Shown: positions 1-9,508, counted from the first letter of the stretch. The stretch is 64,000 nucleotides of DNA from Robbsia sp. KACC 23696 (GCF_039852015.1 NZ_CP156626.1:2328249-2392248); one strand, 5' to 3'. Made by a program: numbers and translations. Notes: generated from the letters alone by a model not told the origin.

Positions 1-108
1 GCGCATGCGCAACAGACGGAACGGTCAAACGTTCGAAAGTATGACAACCTGCCCCGCACCGATGATGCCCTTCCGGCACCACCATTCCGCCAAGCTGCTG
101 CCCTGCCC

Positions 109-132
109 GGGAGCGCCCACCTGGGCGCTCCC
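109..132. terminator. Hairpin downstream of pyrH
   Basis: An 11-bp perfect inverted repeat (arms 109-119 and 122-132) with a 2-nt centre lies just past the pyrH stop. No T-tract follows on either strand, so it is either a weak terminator or an RNA-stabilising hairpin. Bases 1-108 hold no gene I can support; frr, the usual next gene in this order, would start beyond the left edge. Confidence 0.4.
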
Positions 133-147
133 CCCCAACACGTCTTT

Positions 148-861
148 TTAGACGTGAACGAGCGTACCCTCTTCCTCGCCCAAGATAACCCGACGCAGCG
201 CGCCCGGCTTCACGATCGAGAACACCCGAATCGGCAACTTCTGGTCACGACACAGCGCAAAGGCCGTCGCATCCATCACCTGCAGATTCTTGCTGATGGC
301 TTCGTCGAACGTGATGGTCGAATAGCGGACTGCGGAGGCATCCTTCTTCGGGTCCGCCGAGTATACGCCATCTACCTTCGTTGCTTTCAAGACCACTTCA
401 GCGCCGATTTCGGCGCCACGCAACGCGGCAGCGGTATCCGTCGTAAAGAACGGATTGCCGGTACCGGCCGCGAAAATGACCACTTTTCCTTCCTCGAGCT
501 GACGAATGGCCCGGGGACGGATGTAAGGCTCGACCACTTGGTCCATGCGCAGCGCCGATTGCACTCGGGCCACAATGCCTGCATGACGCATGGCATCCTG
601 CAAGGCCAACGCGTTCATCATCGTGGCCAGCATGCCCATGTAGTCGGCGGTGGCGCGATCCATCCCGGCGGCCCCTCCCGCGACACCGCGGAAGATATTG
701 CCACCACCGATCACGACGGCCACCTGCGTGCCAAGGCGAACAATCTCGGCGACGTCGTGCACCATCCGTTCGATGGTGGCGCGATTAATACCGAAGGCGT
801 CATCGCCCATCAGTGCTTCGCCGGAGAGTTTCAACAAGACGCGCTTATAGGAAGTTGGCAT
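148..861 (-). CDS. pyrH: UMP kinase (uridylate kinase)
   Basis: PyrH phosphorylates UMP to UDP with ATP in the cytoplasm, the first committed kinase step of pyrimidine nucleotide synthesis, and is usually hexameric and controlled by GTP and UTP. The 237-residue protein has the usual bacterial length. It opens with the [17 protein letters not shown]-type N-terminus of the amino-acid kinase fold, has the glycine-rich GGGNIFRG loop near residue 57 and the [12 protein letters not shown] segment. The frame stays open upstream to 1182, but the ATG at 861 matches the family start and has AGGA upstream. It follows tsf in the order rpsB-tsf-pyrH and is separated from it by two strong hairpins. Confidence 0.97.
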   Translation of the reverse strand: MPTSYKRVLLKLSGEALMGDDAFGINRATIERMVHDVAEIVRLGTQVAVVIGGGNIFRGVAGGAAGMDRATADYMGMLATMMNALALQDAMRHAGIVARVQSALRMDQVVEPYIRPRAIRQLEEGKVVIFAAGTGNPFFTTDTAAALRGAEIGAEVVLKATKVDGVYSADPKKDASAVRYSTITFDEAISKNLQVMDATAFALCRDQKLPIRVFSIVKPGALRRVILGEEEGTLVHV

Positions 862-1026
862 ATGGGATTCCTGATAACGCCGGCGACGGCAACGGTAGAA
901 CTTTAGAGATGAAACGACATACAGGCAACCTCGTTCCCCGTATGCGAGGCTTCCGCGACAACCGGCACGATCGCGCGACACGTGCGCGCAAGATCCGGCG
1001 AATTGTCCCAACAAGCCCTGAATACC

Positions 1027-1053
1027 GATGACGGAGGCATTGCCTCCGTCATC
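1027..1053. repeat. Perfect 12-bp hairpin, tsf-pyrH intergenic
   Basis: Arms 1027-1038 and 1042-1053 are perfectly complementary around an ATT loop. It lies in the 292-nt gap between tsf and pyrH, which has no convincing gene. There is no T-tract, so processing, stabilisation or rho-assisted attenuation is more likely than simple intrinsic termination. Confidence 0.6.
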
Positions 1054-1088
1054 ATGACACAACTCGACCGGGAACAAATCTCGTCGCT

Positions 1089-1124
1089 CGCGTGGTGATG
1101 CCGACGCGTCGGCATCACCACGCG
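1089..1124. repeat. Perfect 36-bp palindrome downstream of tsf
   Basis: Bases 1089-1106 and 1107-1124 are exact reverse complements with no spacer, giving a 36-bp palindrome about 30 nt past the tsf stop. In RNA it would form a long GC-rich stem with a tiny loop. No T-run follows on the minus strand. It could terminate, attenuate or protect the 3' end of rpsB-tsf RNA, or bind a dimeric protein. Confidence 0.6.
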
Positions 1125-1153
1125 GGACGCAGAAAGGGCCCCGGACCGGTCGA

Positions 1154-2041
1154 TCAGCCCTGCGACTGCTTTGCAGCGGCAACTTGCGCAGCCACTTCTG
1201 CCGCGAAGTCGTCTTGACGCTTTTCGATGCCTTCGCCGACGACGTACAACTTGAACTGGCTGACCGTTGCGTCCGCTGCCTTCAGCATCTGCTCGATCGA
1301 CTGCTTGTCGTTCTTCACGAACGGCTGGTTCAGCAGCGACACTTCCTTCAGGAACTTCTGCACCGAACCTTCGACCATCTTTTCGACGATTTCAGCCGGC
1401 TTGCCCGATTCAGCGGCCTTCTCGGCGGCGATCTTGCGTTCCTTCTCGACCAGATCGGCCGAAACGTCGCTGGCTTGCAACGCCGCCGGCTTCATCGCCG
1501 CGATGTGCATGGCCACGTCCTTACCGACTTGCTCGTCACCGCCGTCGAACTCGACCAGCACGCCGATACGGGTGCCGTGCAGGTAGGACGCCAGCTTCTT
1601 CGCGCTTTCGATACGCTCGAAACGACGAATCGACAGGTTTTCACCGATCTTGCCGACCAGCGCAAGACGCACTGCGTCGACGGTCGAGCTTTCCAGCGCC
1701 AGCGCCGACAACGCGGCCACGTCGGCCGGGTTTTGCGTTGCAACCAGCTCCGCCACGGCCTTGCCGAACGTCAGGAAGTCGACGTTTTGCGCCACGAAGT
1801 CCGTTTCGCAGTTCAATTCGATCAAGACGCCGACGCCATTCGCCACGTGTGCAACGATGATGCCTTCCGCCGTCACGCGCGATGCGGCCTTGCTGGCCTT
1901 GTTGCCCAGCTTGACGCGCAGGATTTCCTCGGCGCGAGCCATATCGCCATCGGCCTCGGTCAGTGCCTTCTTGCATTCCATCATCGGCGCATCGGTCTTC
2001 GCGCGCAGTTCACCCACCATGCTTGCAGTAATCGCTGCCAT
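1154..2041 (-). CDS. tsf: Elongation factor Ts
   Basis: EF-Ts is the guanine-nucleotide exchange factor that regenerates EF-Tu-GTP during translation. The 295-residue product has the N-terminal UBA-like segment ([19 protein letters not shown], roughly residues 9-27) and the TDFVAQN motif near residue 80 that contacts the EF-Tu G domain, followed by the two core subdomains. Length is typical of proteobacteria. The ATG at 2041 has an AAGGAG ribosome-binding site nine bases upstream. It lies downstream of rpsB on the same strand, but an intrinsic terminator separates them, so tsf is fed by read-through, by its own promoter, or both. Confidence 0.98.
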   Translation of the reverse strand: MAAITASMVGELRAKTDAPMMECKKALTEADGDMARAEEILRVKLGNKASKAASRVTAEGIIVAHVANGVGVLIELNCETDFVAQNVDFLTFGKAVAELVATQNPADVAALSALALESSTVDAVRLALVGKIGENLSIRRFERIESAKKLASYLHGTRIGVLVEFDGGDEQVGKDVAMHIAAMKPAALQASDVSADLVEKERKIAAEKAAESGKPAEIVEKMVEGSVQKFLKEVSLLNQPFVKNDKQSIEQMLKAADATVSQFKLYVVGEGIEKRQDDFAAEVAAQVAAAKQSQG

Positions 2042-2147
2042 GTCTATTTGCTCCTTGATTCAGTCTTACCGACGTCCCTGACATACCGGCGCATACCGGC
2101 CACCCGGCGCACACTCTCAAGGCAATCCCGAGAATGGCACAACAGCA

Positions 2148-2153
2148 TGTCAA
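2148..2153 (-). promoter_or_regulatory. Possible -35 element for tsf
   Basis: A consensus TTGACA on the minus strand lies just past the rpsB terminator and about 107 nt before the tsf start. No good -10 hexamer sits 16-18 bp downstream, so this is only a candidate for a tsf-specific promoter. A near-tandem 10-bp GCCGGTATG(C/T) repeat lies in the same leader. Confidence 0.25.
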
Positions 2154-2187
2154 AACGTCGGTGTGGAAAAACGCTATTCGGTAGTTC

Positions 2188-2219
2188 AAAAAAAAGGGGC
2201 TTGTAGAGAGCCCCTTTTT
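2188..2219 (-). terminator. Intrinsic terminator between rpsB and tsf
   Basis: Arms 2196-2201 and 2209-2214 (GGGGCT/AGCCCC) are flanked by an A-run and a T-run, extending the pairing to 11 bp. On the minus strand the stem is followed by eight T residues. It lies about 170 nt after the rpsB stop and 150 nt before tsf, so it should cut tsf transcription relative to rpsB. On the plus strand the flanking T-run has five residues. The rest of the 349-nt gap holds no gene. Confidence 0.85.
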
Positions 2220-2390
2220 CGTCATGCTTCCTGCACCAAGATCGACGTACCCGCCTCACGAATCCGCAGCAATCGTGATCCGCGACGCGACTGCGCGACC
2301 CTGAAATGCGACGCACATTGTCCGGGCACCCCGATGAGGCGAGGCAATGCGCGTGTCGAGCGTGCGCCCGCGCCCGCTCGAAACAGGACT

Positions 2391-3143
2391 TTACGCTTCG
2401 CTGGCCACTTCGACGAATTCATCGCCTTGATCGCCACGCACGGCTTCGACCGTTTCCTTCACAGCCGTTTCACGACCTTCCAGCACCGCGTCGGCAACCG
2501 CTGCCGCGTACAGCGCGACGGCCTTGCTCGAGTCGTCGTTACCCGGGATCACGTAGTCCAGGCCTTCCGGCGAGTGGTTCGTGTCGACCACGGCGATGAT
2601 AGGCACGCCCAGCGTCTTCGCTTCCGCGACGGCAATCTTGTGATAGCCGACGTCGACGATGAAGATCGCGTCCGGGATACCCGGCATGTTCTTCACGCCA
2701 CCGATCGAGCGCTCCAGCTTTGCCATTTCGCGTTCGAACAGCAGGCCTTCCTTCTTCGTCATCTTTTCCAGTTCGCCGGCTTCGACCTGGACTTCCATGT
2801 CCTTCAGCTTCTTGATCGACGCCTTCAAGGTCTTGAAGTTCGTCATCATGCCGCCCAGCCAACGGCTGTTCACATACGGCATGCCGGCACGCGCCGCTTC
2901 CGCTGCGATCGTTTCGCGCGACTGACGCTTCGTACCGACGAACAGGACCGTGCCGCGATTTGCCGACAGCGTACGCACATACTTCAGCGCGTCGTTGAAC
3001 AGCGGCAGCGTCTTGTCCAGGTTGATGATGTGGACCTTGTTACGCGAACCGTAGATGTATTGGGACATCTTCGGGTTCCAGAAGCGCGTTTGGTGACCGA
3101 AGTGGACACCGGCTTCCAGCATTTCTCGCATCGAGACTGCCAT
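2391..3143 (-). CDS. rpsB: 30S ribosomal protein S2
   Basis: S2 is a structural protein of the 30S subunit, assembled late near the platform with S1 and needed for S1 binding. The 250-residue product shows the family hallmarks [22 protein letters not shown] at the N-terminus, the [10 protein letters not shown] segment, the [12 protein letters not shown] motif and the [21 protein letters not shown] core. Length is typical. The ATG at 3143 is the only sensible start. It heads the rpsB-tsf-pyrH order and is transcribed divergently from map. In enterobacteria S2 represses its own operon through the leader; the roughly 210-nt leader here would allow that, but I cannot show it. Confidence 0.98.
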   Translation of the reverse strand: MAVSMREMLEAGVHFGHQTRFWNPKMSQYIYGSRNKVHIINLDKTLPLFNDALKYVRTLSANRGTVLFVGTKRQSRETIAAEAARAGMPYVNSRWLGGMMTNFKTLKASIKKLKDMEVQVEAGELEKMTKKEGLLFEREMAKLERSIGGVKNMPGIPDAIFIVDVGYHKIAVAEAKTLGVPIIAVVDTNHSPEGLDYVIPGNDDSSKAVALYAAAVADAVLEGRETAVKETVEAVRGDQGDEFVEVASEA

Positions 3144-3362
3144 GATTACTTACTCCATGAGGGTTTGGACTAAAACCGGCTGCGACATCCCCGCCTGGCA
3201 TCGATCATAATAATTGCCGAGGCAGCGACACCCTGGGTGCGCCGATTTGCGATTTGAATCTCTTCTTTTACCCGCTTTCCAACGGCGCCAAACCCGGCCG
3301 GCTGGGGCAAGAACCCCGACCAGCGGCGCGCCTGAAGGCAAGCGTAAGAAATCCAGCCCGCG

Positions 3363-3392
3363 ATTATAGCACCAATCCAGCGCCAGGCTCAA
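3363..3392 (-). promoter_or_regulatory. Sigma-70 promoter for rpsB
   Basis: On the minus strand TTGAGC (3387-3392) is followed after 18 bp by a perfect TATAAT (3363-3368). Transcription would start near 3356, giving a leader of about 210 nt before rpsB. This is one of the best consensus promoters in the window, fitting for a ribosomal protein gene. The 398-nt rpsB-map gap otherwise holds no gene. Confidence 0.75.
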
Positions 3393-3501
3393 CCATCGGC
3401 GAGACGCCCGTTTTGCTGTGCGCTGGCCGTCGCGCGCATCCTGGCCAAACGGTGCAAACGGGTCCGGCAGCTCATGGGCCGGCCAGCGGAGCATTTGACT
3501 G

Positions 3502-3510
3502 TGAGATAAT
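3502..3510 (+). promoter_or_regulatory. Extended -10 promoter for map
   Basis: TGA followed directly by GATAAT (3505-3510) forms an extended -10 element about 32 nt upstream of the map ATG. No matching -35 is present at 17 bp, which extended -10 promoters tolerate. The predicted leader is about 25 nt. Confidence 0.45.
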
Positions 3511-3541
3511 GCGGCCTTGATTGCGCTTATCGATTGGAATC

Positions 3542-4351
3542 ATGTCCGTTACGCTGAAAACCGAACACGACATCGCGCAGATGCGCGTCGCCTGCCGTCT
3601 CGCAAGCGAGGTGCTGGACTACATCACGCCCTTTGTAAAGGCGGGTGTGACCACGGGCGAGTTGGACCGGCTCTGCCATGAATATATGGTCAAGGAGCAA
3701 GGCACGGTGCCCGCGCCGCTGAATTATCAGCCGCCCGGCTATCCGCCCTACCCGGCCGCCACCTGCATTTCCGTCAACGACGTGATTTGCCACGGCATTC
3801 CGGGCGTCAAAGTCCTGAAAAATGGCGACGCGCTGAATATCGACGTCACGGTGATCAAAGACGGCTATTTCGGCGACACGAGCCGGATGTTCATCGTCGG
3901 CGAAGGGTCGATCCTGTGCAAGCGACTGGTGCAGACCACGTTCGAATGCATGTGGCTGGGCATCGAGCAGGTCCGGCCGGGCGCCCGCCTCGGGGATATC
4001 GGGCATGCGATCCAACGCCATGCGGAAGCGGCCGGTTATAGCGTCGTGCGCGAGTATTGCGGCCACGGCATCGGCACGGTTTTCCATGAGGAACCGCAGG
4101 TGGTCCATTACGGACGGCCCGGCACCGGCATGGAACTGGAAGCCGGCATGATCTTCACGATCGAGCCGATGATCAACGCCGGCAAGCGCGATATTCGGAC
4201 GATGCCCGACCAGTGGACCGTGAAGACCCGTGATCGCAGCCTGTCCGCGCAGTGGGAGCACACGGTTCTCGTGACGCCGGACGGGTTCGACGTGCTGACC
4301 GTATCGGCCGCGACGCAACCGCGTCCGCGTTCCGCTGTGGCGGTTGCGTAA
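3542..4351 (+). CDS. map: Methionine aminopeptidase, type I
   Basis: This cytosolic metalloprotease removes the initiator methionine from new proteins when residue two is small. The 269-residue product has the full type I active site: His84, metal ligands Asp101, Asp112, His175, Glu208 and Glu239, and the second His at 182 in the GTVFHEEP motif. Length is normal for the short proteobacterial form without an SH3 or zinc extension. An upstream in-frame TTG at 3521 exists, but the ATG at 3542 gives the family N-terminus. It is divergent from rpsB, as in many proteobacteria, and works with the deformylase encoded at 9509-10054. Confidence 0.97.
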   Translation: MSVTLKTEHDIAQMRVACRLASEVLDYITPFVKAGVTTGELDRLCHEYMVKEQGTVPAPLNYQPPGYPPYPAATCISVNDVICHGIPGVKVLKNGDALNIDVTVIKDGYFGDTSRMFIVGEGSILCKRLVQTTFECMWLGIEQVRPGARLGDIGHAIQRHAEAAGYSVVREYCGHGIGTVFHEEPQVVHYGRPGTGMELEAGMIFTIEPMINAGKRDIRTMPDQWTVKTRDRSLSAQWEHTVLVTPDGFDVLTVSAATQPRPRSAVAVA

Positions 4352-4382
4352 AACGTCGTCTCCCGACCTGTTCCGCCTCGCG

Positions 4383-4402
4383 CGAATATTGTCGAATATT
4401 GT
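4383..4402. repeat. Tandem 10-bp repeat ahead of glnD
   Basis: CGAATATTGT occurs twice head to tail (4383-4392, 4393-4402), in the 150-nt map-glnD gap and about 100 nt before the glnD start. The one-helical-turn period and AT-rich core would suit a regulator site, but no binding protein can be named. Confidence 0.3.
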
Positions 4403-4501
4403 TTCAGCGATGATCGTGACCTGGGGTCGTCGATCGACGGTTCGATGCTTTTTCGACCGTCTGCCTTTTTTGCGCTTCGGCCTTCCGGCCAACGGATCAC
4501 C

Positions 4502-7126
4502 ATGACAGCGTCCGCCTCCCCGTCGCCTTCCCATCCGCCGCATCCGCATCCGGATGGCACGCCCATGAGCAGCGTCGAGCTGCGCCAGTACTATCGTGCC
4601 GAAAAGACCGCGCAGATCGATAAATACCGCAGCAACGGTAAGATCGACGTACTGATGCGCCATCTGGCACGCAACGCCGATCGCGTGCTGACCGATATCT
4701 GGCACGACTGCAAACTGCCGGGCATGCTGACCCTCGTTGCCGTGGGCGGTTACGGCCGTGGCGAACTGGCGCCGCATTCGGACATCGATATCGTCGTCCT
4801 GATGCCTGCCGAGCCCGACGATGCGCTCGCATCGCGCCTCGAGCGCTTTATCGGCGCCGCTTGGGACGCAGGTCTTGATGTCGGTAGCAGCGTGCGGACG
4901 ATCGAGGATTGCATCGACGCGGCGCAGGCCGACATCACGATTCAGACCGCCTTGCTCGAATCACGGCGCATCGTCGGCAATACGCAATTGTTCGAGCGGT
5001 TTGCCAAGGCGTTCCAGGACAGCCTCGATCCGCGCGCCTTCTTCCAGTCCAAATTGCTGGAATTGCGGCAGCGGCACGCGAAGTATCAGGACACGCCGTA
5101 CAGCCTCGAACCGAACTGCAAGGAAAGCCCTGGCGGCCTGCGCGACCTGCAGGTCATCATCTGGATGGCCCGCGCGGCCGGCTTCGGTTCGACCTGGCAG
5201 GAACTCGAACAATCGGGCCTGATCACCGAACACGAGGCGCACGAGCTGCGGCGCAACGAGTTCTTCCTGAAGACGCTCCGCGCTCGGCTGCACATCCTTG
5301 CCAACCGACGCCAGGACGTGCTGGTTTTCGATCTGCAGACCGCCCTCGCCGAGGCCTTTGGCTATCGCGCCAGTGCCAGCCGCCGGGCCAGCGAGCCGCT
5401 GATGCGCCGCTATTACTGGGCGGCCAAGGCAGTGACGCAGCTGAGCACGATCCTCGTGCAAAACATCGATGCGCGCCTGAACCCGGATCAGAGTGGCATT
5501 ACCCGGGTTCTGTCGCCGAATTTCGTCGAAAAACAGGGCATGATCGAAATCGTCTCCGACGATCTGTTCGAACGTGAACCCACCGCGATTCTGGAAGCCT
5601 TCCTGCTTTATGAGAAGGTGCAGGGCGTCAAGGGTCTGTCGGCACGCACGCTGCGCGCGCTGTACCACTCCCGCCGGAGCATGACGCTGAGCTGGCGCCG
5701 TAATCCGGAAAATCGTCGCCTGTTCCTTGAAATTCTGAAGCAGCCGTCGGGCATCACCCATGCGCTGCGATTGATGAACCAGACCAGCGTCTTGGGCAGC
5801 TATCTGACGAATTTCGGGCGTATTGTCGGGCAAATGCAACACGATCTGTACCACGTGTTCACTGTCGATCAGCACATCCTGACGGTGCTGCGCAATATTC
5901 GCCGATTCGGCAGCGCCGAACATACGCACGAATACCCGTTCTGCAGCGAATTGTTCGCCAATTTCGAGCGTCCCTGGGTGCTGTATATCGCCGCGCTGTT
6001 CCACGATATCGCCAAGGGCCGTGGTGGCGATCACTCGACACTCGGCATGGTGGATGCGCGAAAGTTCTGCCGCGAGCATGGCGTCGAGGAAGCCGACACG
6101 GCCCTGGTCGTTTGGCTGGTCGAGCATCATTTAACGATGAGCCAGGTCGCGCAGAAACAGGACACCAGCGATCCGGACGTGATCAAGTCCTTTACGGACA
6201 CGGTGGGCACCGAGCGTCGCTTGACGGCGCTCTATCTGCTGACGGTCGCCGATATTCGCGGCACCAGTCCGAAGGTCTGGAATGCCTGGAAAGGCAAGCT
6301 GCTGGAAAACTTGTACCGCCTCACCTATCAAGCGCTGGGCGGCGCGACGCCGGACGCCGATACCGAACTGGTCCGTCGGCGTGATGCGGCGCGCGCGGCA
6401 CTGCGGCATCGCCTGGTGTCGCCCGATGCCGAAAAACCGCTGTGGGAACAGCTCGATGTCAGCTACTTCCTGCGACACGATCCGGACGAGATCGCATGGC
6501 AGACGCAAAAGCTGCTGCCGCATCTGATGACTGAGCGGCCGATCGTGCGCGCCCGCCCTTCGCCCATCGGCGAAGGTTTGCAGGTGCTCGTCTATTCGAA
6601 GGACCGCCCCGATCTGTTCGCCAGCATCTGCGGCTATTTCAGCCGTCAAGGACTGTCGGTGCAGCAGGCGGTGATTCATACGACGCGGCACGGCTATGCG
6701 CTCGACGATTTCCTCGTGCTCGACCCGGACCGCGAGGCGACGAATCTCGATAATCATCGCAATATCGCCAATCTGGTCGAGCAGCAGTTGTCGCAGCAGC
6801 TCGAAGCAAACGCCGGCCTGCCGGAACCGGTCAAGGGACGTTTGTCACGTCTGTCCCGCGTCTTCCCGATCTCGCCGCGTATCGATCTGCGGCCGGATGA
6901 ACGCGGTCAATATTTCATTCTGTCGGTGTCCGCGAACGACCGGGCCGGTCTGCTTTACACGATCGCGCGCATTCTCGCGCAGCACCGTATCGGGGTGCGC
7001 AGCGCCCGGATTCATACGCTTGGCGATCGCGTAGAAGACGTTTTCCTGATCCAGAGCGACCGTCTGGTGGACAGCCGCCTGCAGCTCAAGCTCGAAACGG
7101 AGCTGCTCGACACACTGGCCATTTGA
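4502..7126 (+). CDS. glnD: PII uridylyltransferase / uridylyl-removing enzyme
   Basis: GlnD senses glutamine and uridylylates or deuridylylates PII proteins (GlnB/GlnK), setting nitrogen assimilation. The 874-residue product has the expected four parts: a nucleotidyltransferase domain with [15 protein letters not shown] at 82-96 (catalytic Asp94 and Asp96), the GlnD-specific helical domain, an HD hydrolase domain with the His501-Asp502 pair in [13 protein letters not shown], and two C-terminal ACT domains (about 690-770 and 795-870). I use the ATG at 4502, with a GGA upstream; the ATG at 4565 would give 853 residues, close to relatives, and is a real alternative. The first 20 residues are a Pro/His/Ser-rich tail of no known role. 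It lies next to map, as in many proteobacteria. Confidence 0.95.
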   Translation: MTASASPSPSHPPHPHPDGTPMSSVELRQYYRAEKTAQIDKYRSNGKIDVLMRHLARNADRVLTDIWHDCKLPGMLTLVAVGGYGRGELAPHSDIDIVVLMPAEPDDALASRLERFIGAAWDAGLDVGSSVRTIEDCIDAAQADITIQTALLESRRIVGNTQLFERFAKAFQDSLDPRAFFQSKLLELRQRHAKYQDTPYSLEPNCKESPGGLRDLQVIIWMARAAGFGSTWQELEQSGLITEHEAHELRRNEFFLKTLRARLHILANRRQDVLVFDLQTALAEAFGYRASASRRASEPLMRRYYWAAKAVTQLSTILVQNIDARLNPDQSGITRVLSPNFVEKQGMIEIVSDDLFEREPTAILEAFLLYEKVQGVKGLSARTLRALYHSRRSMTLSWRRNPENRRLFLEILKQPSGITHALRLMNQTSVLGSYLTNFGRIVGQMQHDLYHVFTVDQHILTVLRNIRRFGSAEHTHEYPFCSELFANFERPWVLYIAALFHDIAKGRGGDHSTLGMVDARKFCREHGVEEADTALVVWLVEHHLTMSQVAQKQDTSDPDVIKSFTDTVGTERRLTALYLLTVADIRGTSPKVWNAWKGKLLENLYRLTYQALGGATPDADTELVRRRDAARAALRHRLVSPDAEKPLWEQLDVSYFLRHDPDEIAWQTQKLLPHLMTERPIVRARPSPIGEGLQVLVYSKDRPDLFASICGYFSRQGLSVQQAVIHTTRHGYALDDFLVLDPDREATNLDNHRNIANLVEQQLSQQLEANAGLPEPVKGRLSRLSRVFPISPRIDLRPDERGQYFILSVSANDRAGLLYTIARILAQHRIGVRSARIHTLGDRVEDVFLIQSDRLVDSRLQLKLETELLDTLAI

Positions 7127-7259
7127 CGCCAGCCAACGACGCCCCGATCGACGCGGGGCGCGCGAGGCAAGGCCAGGCAAGCGCGTTCTCTCCGGGTCGA
7201 TGGCGCATCTCGTACTGCCATTCATTCATCGTTTCGCCATGGTATGTCATGGCGAACCC

Positions 7260-7309
7260 GGCACGGCGTGGGACGGGGCGGTGTCCCTGTACCACGCCGT
7301 GCCTTTTGT
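7260..7309 (+). terminator. Intrinsic terminator after glnD
   Basis: A 12-bp perfect stem (7260-7271 with 7292-7303) around a 20-nt loop is followed directly by TTTTGTCTT. It lies between glnD and the pseudouridine synthase gene and should separate their transcription. A smaller GC hairpin (7140-7160) lies nearer the glnD stop. Confidence 0.7.
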
Positions 7310-7390
7310 CTTGACCGCAGCGACAGCGCGGCCGAACATGCGGGTCAGCCAGCCGACTCCTATCCGACGGCGCGGCCCCCAGGAAACATT

Positions 7391-9373
7391 ATGCGAAACA
7401 AACTCTCCGTCTCTCGCCCCGCATCGGGTGAGGATTCGTCCACTACCGCGCCGAGCGCCAAGCGCGCCGCGCGTGCGCCGGTCCGCGCCTCCGCGGCCTC
7501 GCCGCTGGCGCGGCGCGTGAAACCCACGCGCGACGACAGCGCTGGCGACAAGCGCAAAGCCCCCCCTGCGCGGGGCGCCTCCGATCGCAAACCGGCAGGT
7601 GCGGGCGGCGGTGCACGCGCGCCGCGTCCCGCAGGCGCACGCGGGGCGGCCGGGGCATCCGAGGGCGGGCGTTTCCGCAGCAACGGTGCGGCAGCGGGGC
7701 CACGCGGTGAAGCCACGTCGGCGCCTCGCGCGCCGCGCGCGCCACGTCCCGATCGTGATGGGTCGGCACCGCGGTATGAACGCGACGCCGGCGCACCGCG
7801 ACGCAGCCCCGGAACCGGTGCAGAAGGCAGCGGCGCGCCGCGCGCGCGCCACGGCGACGGCAAGTACTCCGCTGCACGACCGTCCGGCATGTCCGGCAAC
7901 CGCCCGGGCGCACCGCGCGGCGACAGAGGCGATCGCGGCGAAGGCCGCGCACGTCCAGAAGGTCAGGACCGCCCTCGCAGTTTCGAACGTCGCGACGACC
8001 GTGCGGGCACACCGGATCGTCGCCCTGCCGGACCGGCGCGCGCCGGTGTAAGGCCTGCCGGCTTTGCGCCCGGCCGGGCCGAGGGACGACGGGAAGGACC
8101 TGCCGGCGCACGCAGCGGCAGCCGCCCGGAAGGTCGCGGGGAACGTCGCACCGATAGCCGCCCCGAGGCACGTGGCGACGGTGGCGATCGACGCCCGGAC
8201 AGCCGCAGTGATCGCGGCCCGGCCGCAGCGCGTAGCGGCGATCGTGGTCCCTCCGCAGTGCGTAGCGGCGATCGCGGTCCCTCTGCAGCGCGCAGTGGCG
8301 ATCGGGGTCTCTCCGCGGTGCGTAGCGATGATCGCGGCTTCCGCCGCCCGGAAGGCCGGCCCGACGACCGTGGCGTCCGCACTGACCGTCGCCCCGCTCG
8401 CGCGGGTGCGGACAATCGCGGCGAGGGTCGTCCGAGCGACACCCGCGCGCGACCGGACAGCCGCTACACCGGTCCGGCACGCACGACGGAGACGAATCGT
8501 CACGGTCGTCCGCCCCTGCCACCAGCGGTGCCGACACGCCCCGGGGCGTCGAAGTCCGATGGCGCCGCGCGCTCGAAGAGCGTTCGCGAATATCTCGACG
8601 AAGCGGCCGCGACCGATGAGGGCGTACGCCTGTCGAAGCGCATGTCCGAGCTGGGTATGTGCTCGCGACGCGAAGCCGACGAGTGGATCGAGAAAGGCTG
8701 GGTAAAAGTGGACGGCGAAGTTGCCGACACGCTCGGCGTACGCGTGAAGCCGGAGCAGAAAATCGATATCGCACCGCAGGCGATGGCGGCACAGCAAAAG
8801 CTGGTGACGATCCTGCTGCATAAGCCGGTCGGCCATGTCTCCGGCCAGCCGGAGGACGGTCATCCGCCCGCGGTCGCCTTGGTGACGCCGGACAATCATT
8901 GGGATATGGATGGCACGATGCTGCGCTTCACGGCACTGCATCTGCGCGCATTGGCGCCCGCCGGCCGTCTCGATATCGACTCCACCGGTCTGTTGGTCTT
9001 CACGCAGGATGGTCGCGTCGCGAAGCAATTGATCGGCGAGCATTCCGAAGTCGATAAGGAATATCTGGTGCGGGTCGCCTATGGCCGCCATACCGAGGAT
9101 CTCGCCTCGCATTTCCCGGAAGACCAACTGGCACTGCTGCGCCATGGCCTGTCGCTCGACGACGTGGAACTGCAGCCGGCGCAAGTGGACTGGCAAAACG
9201 GGGAGCAGTTGCGCTTCGTGCTGCGCGAAGGTCGCAAGCGTCAGATCCGTCGGATGTGCGAGGCCGTCGGCCTGGAAGTGCTGGGTCTGAAACGCGTGCG
9301 CATTGGTGGCGTCATGCTGGGTGCCTTGCCACCGGGTCAGTGGCGTTATCTGGCCGAAGGCGAGACGTTCTGA
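7391..9373 (+). CDS. RsuA/RluB-family rRNA pseudouridine synthase with long disordered N-terminus
   Basis: The family isomerises specific uridines in rRNA. The 660-residue product is over twice the usual core. Residues 1 to about 400 are low-complexity Arg/Gly/Pro/Ala/Ser/Asp sequence with many GDRG and RP repeats, including the 10-residue repeat coded by 8231-8340. An S4 RNA-binding domain follows from about residue 410 (VRLSKRMSELGMCSRREAD), then the catalytic domain with GRLDIDSTGLL and nucleophile Asp528, and the C-terminal KRQIRRMCEAVGLEVLGLKR motif. Family members divide into RsuA, RluB, RluE and RluF; the DKEYLVRV segment recalls RluF, but the target site cannot be fixed here. AGGA lies six bases before the ATG. 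Confidence 0.9.
   Translation: MRNKLSVSRPASGEDSSTTAPSAKRAARAPVRASAASPLARRVKPTRDDSAGDKRKAPPARGASDRKPAGAGGGARAPRPAGARGAAGASEGGRFRSNGAAAGPRGEATSAPRAPRAPRPDRDGSAPRYERDAGAPRRSPGTGAEGSGAPRARHGDGKYSAARPSGMSGNRPGAPRGDRGDRGEGRARPEGQDRPRSFERRDDRAGTPDRRPAGPARAGVRPAGFAPGRAEGRREGPAGARSGSRPEGRGERRTDSRPEARGDGGDRRPDSRSDRGPAAARSGDRGPSAVRSGDRGPSAARSGDRGLSAVRSDDRGFRRPEGRPDDRGVRTDRRPARAGADNRGEGRPSDTRARPDSRYTGPARTTETNRHGRPPLPPAVPTRPGASKSDGAARSKSVREYLDEAAATDEGVRLSKRMSELGMCSRREADEWIEKGWVKVDGEVADTLGVRVKPEQKIDIAPQAMAAQQKLVTILLHKPVGHVSGQPEDGHPPAVALVTPDNHWDMDGTMLRFTALHLRALAPAGRLDIDSTGLLVFTQDGRVAKQLIGEHSEVDKEYLVRVAYGRHTEDLASHFPEDQLALLRHGLSLDDVELQPAQVDWQNGEQLRFVLREGRKRQIRRMCEAVGLEVLGLKRVRIGGVMLGALPPGQWRYLAEGETF
8231..8340 (+). 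repeat. In-frame 30-bp minisatellite
   Basis: Three full 30-bp units (8231-8260, 8261-8290, 8291-8320) and a partial fourth encode RSGDRGPSAV-like decapeptides, residues about 281-316 of the pseudouridine synthase. Units differ at several bases, and most changes keep the peptide. The unit is a multiple of three, so copy-number change would not break the frame. Confidence 0.8.
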
Positions 9374-9380
9374 TCAGGGC

Positions 9381-9430
9381 GGTCGCGCTTTCACGCAAGC
9401 AGTCTGCAATAGCCGGATGAAAGCGCGACC
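9381..9430. terminator. Bidirectional hairpin between convergent genes
   Basis: A 13-bp perfect inverted repeat (9381-9393 with 9418-9430) around a 24-nt loop lies between the pseudouridine synthase gene and the convergent deformylase gene. No strong T-tract follows on either strand, so termination would be weak or factor-assisted. Confidence 0.5.
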
Positions 9431-9508
9431 TATTCGGCGACACGCCGATCTGAAACGTACTTTGGCTTCACCGCTTCGCTGAGCACGGACGCTGTTCGGC
9501 GTGCGTGT

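Noticed and set aside
154-906. Plus-strand open frame opposite pyrH
   Set aside because: Antisense shadow of a conserved UMP kinase gene, without a recognisable product.
2163-3173. Plus-strand frame opposite rpsB
   Set aside because: It crosses the rpsB-tsf terminator and is antisense to a universal ribosomal protein.
7247-9196. Long minus-strand open frame opposite the pseudouridine synthase
   Set aside because: The peptide is Arg/Ala/Cys-rich antisense of the repetitive leader; the plus frame ends in conserved S4 and synthase domains.
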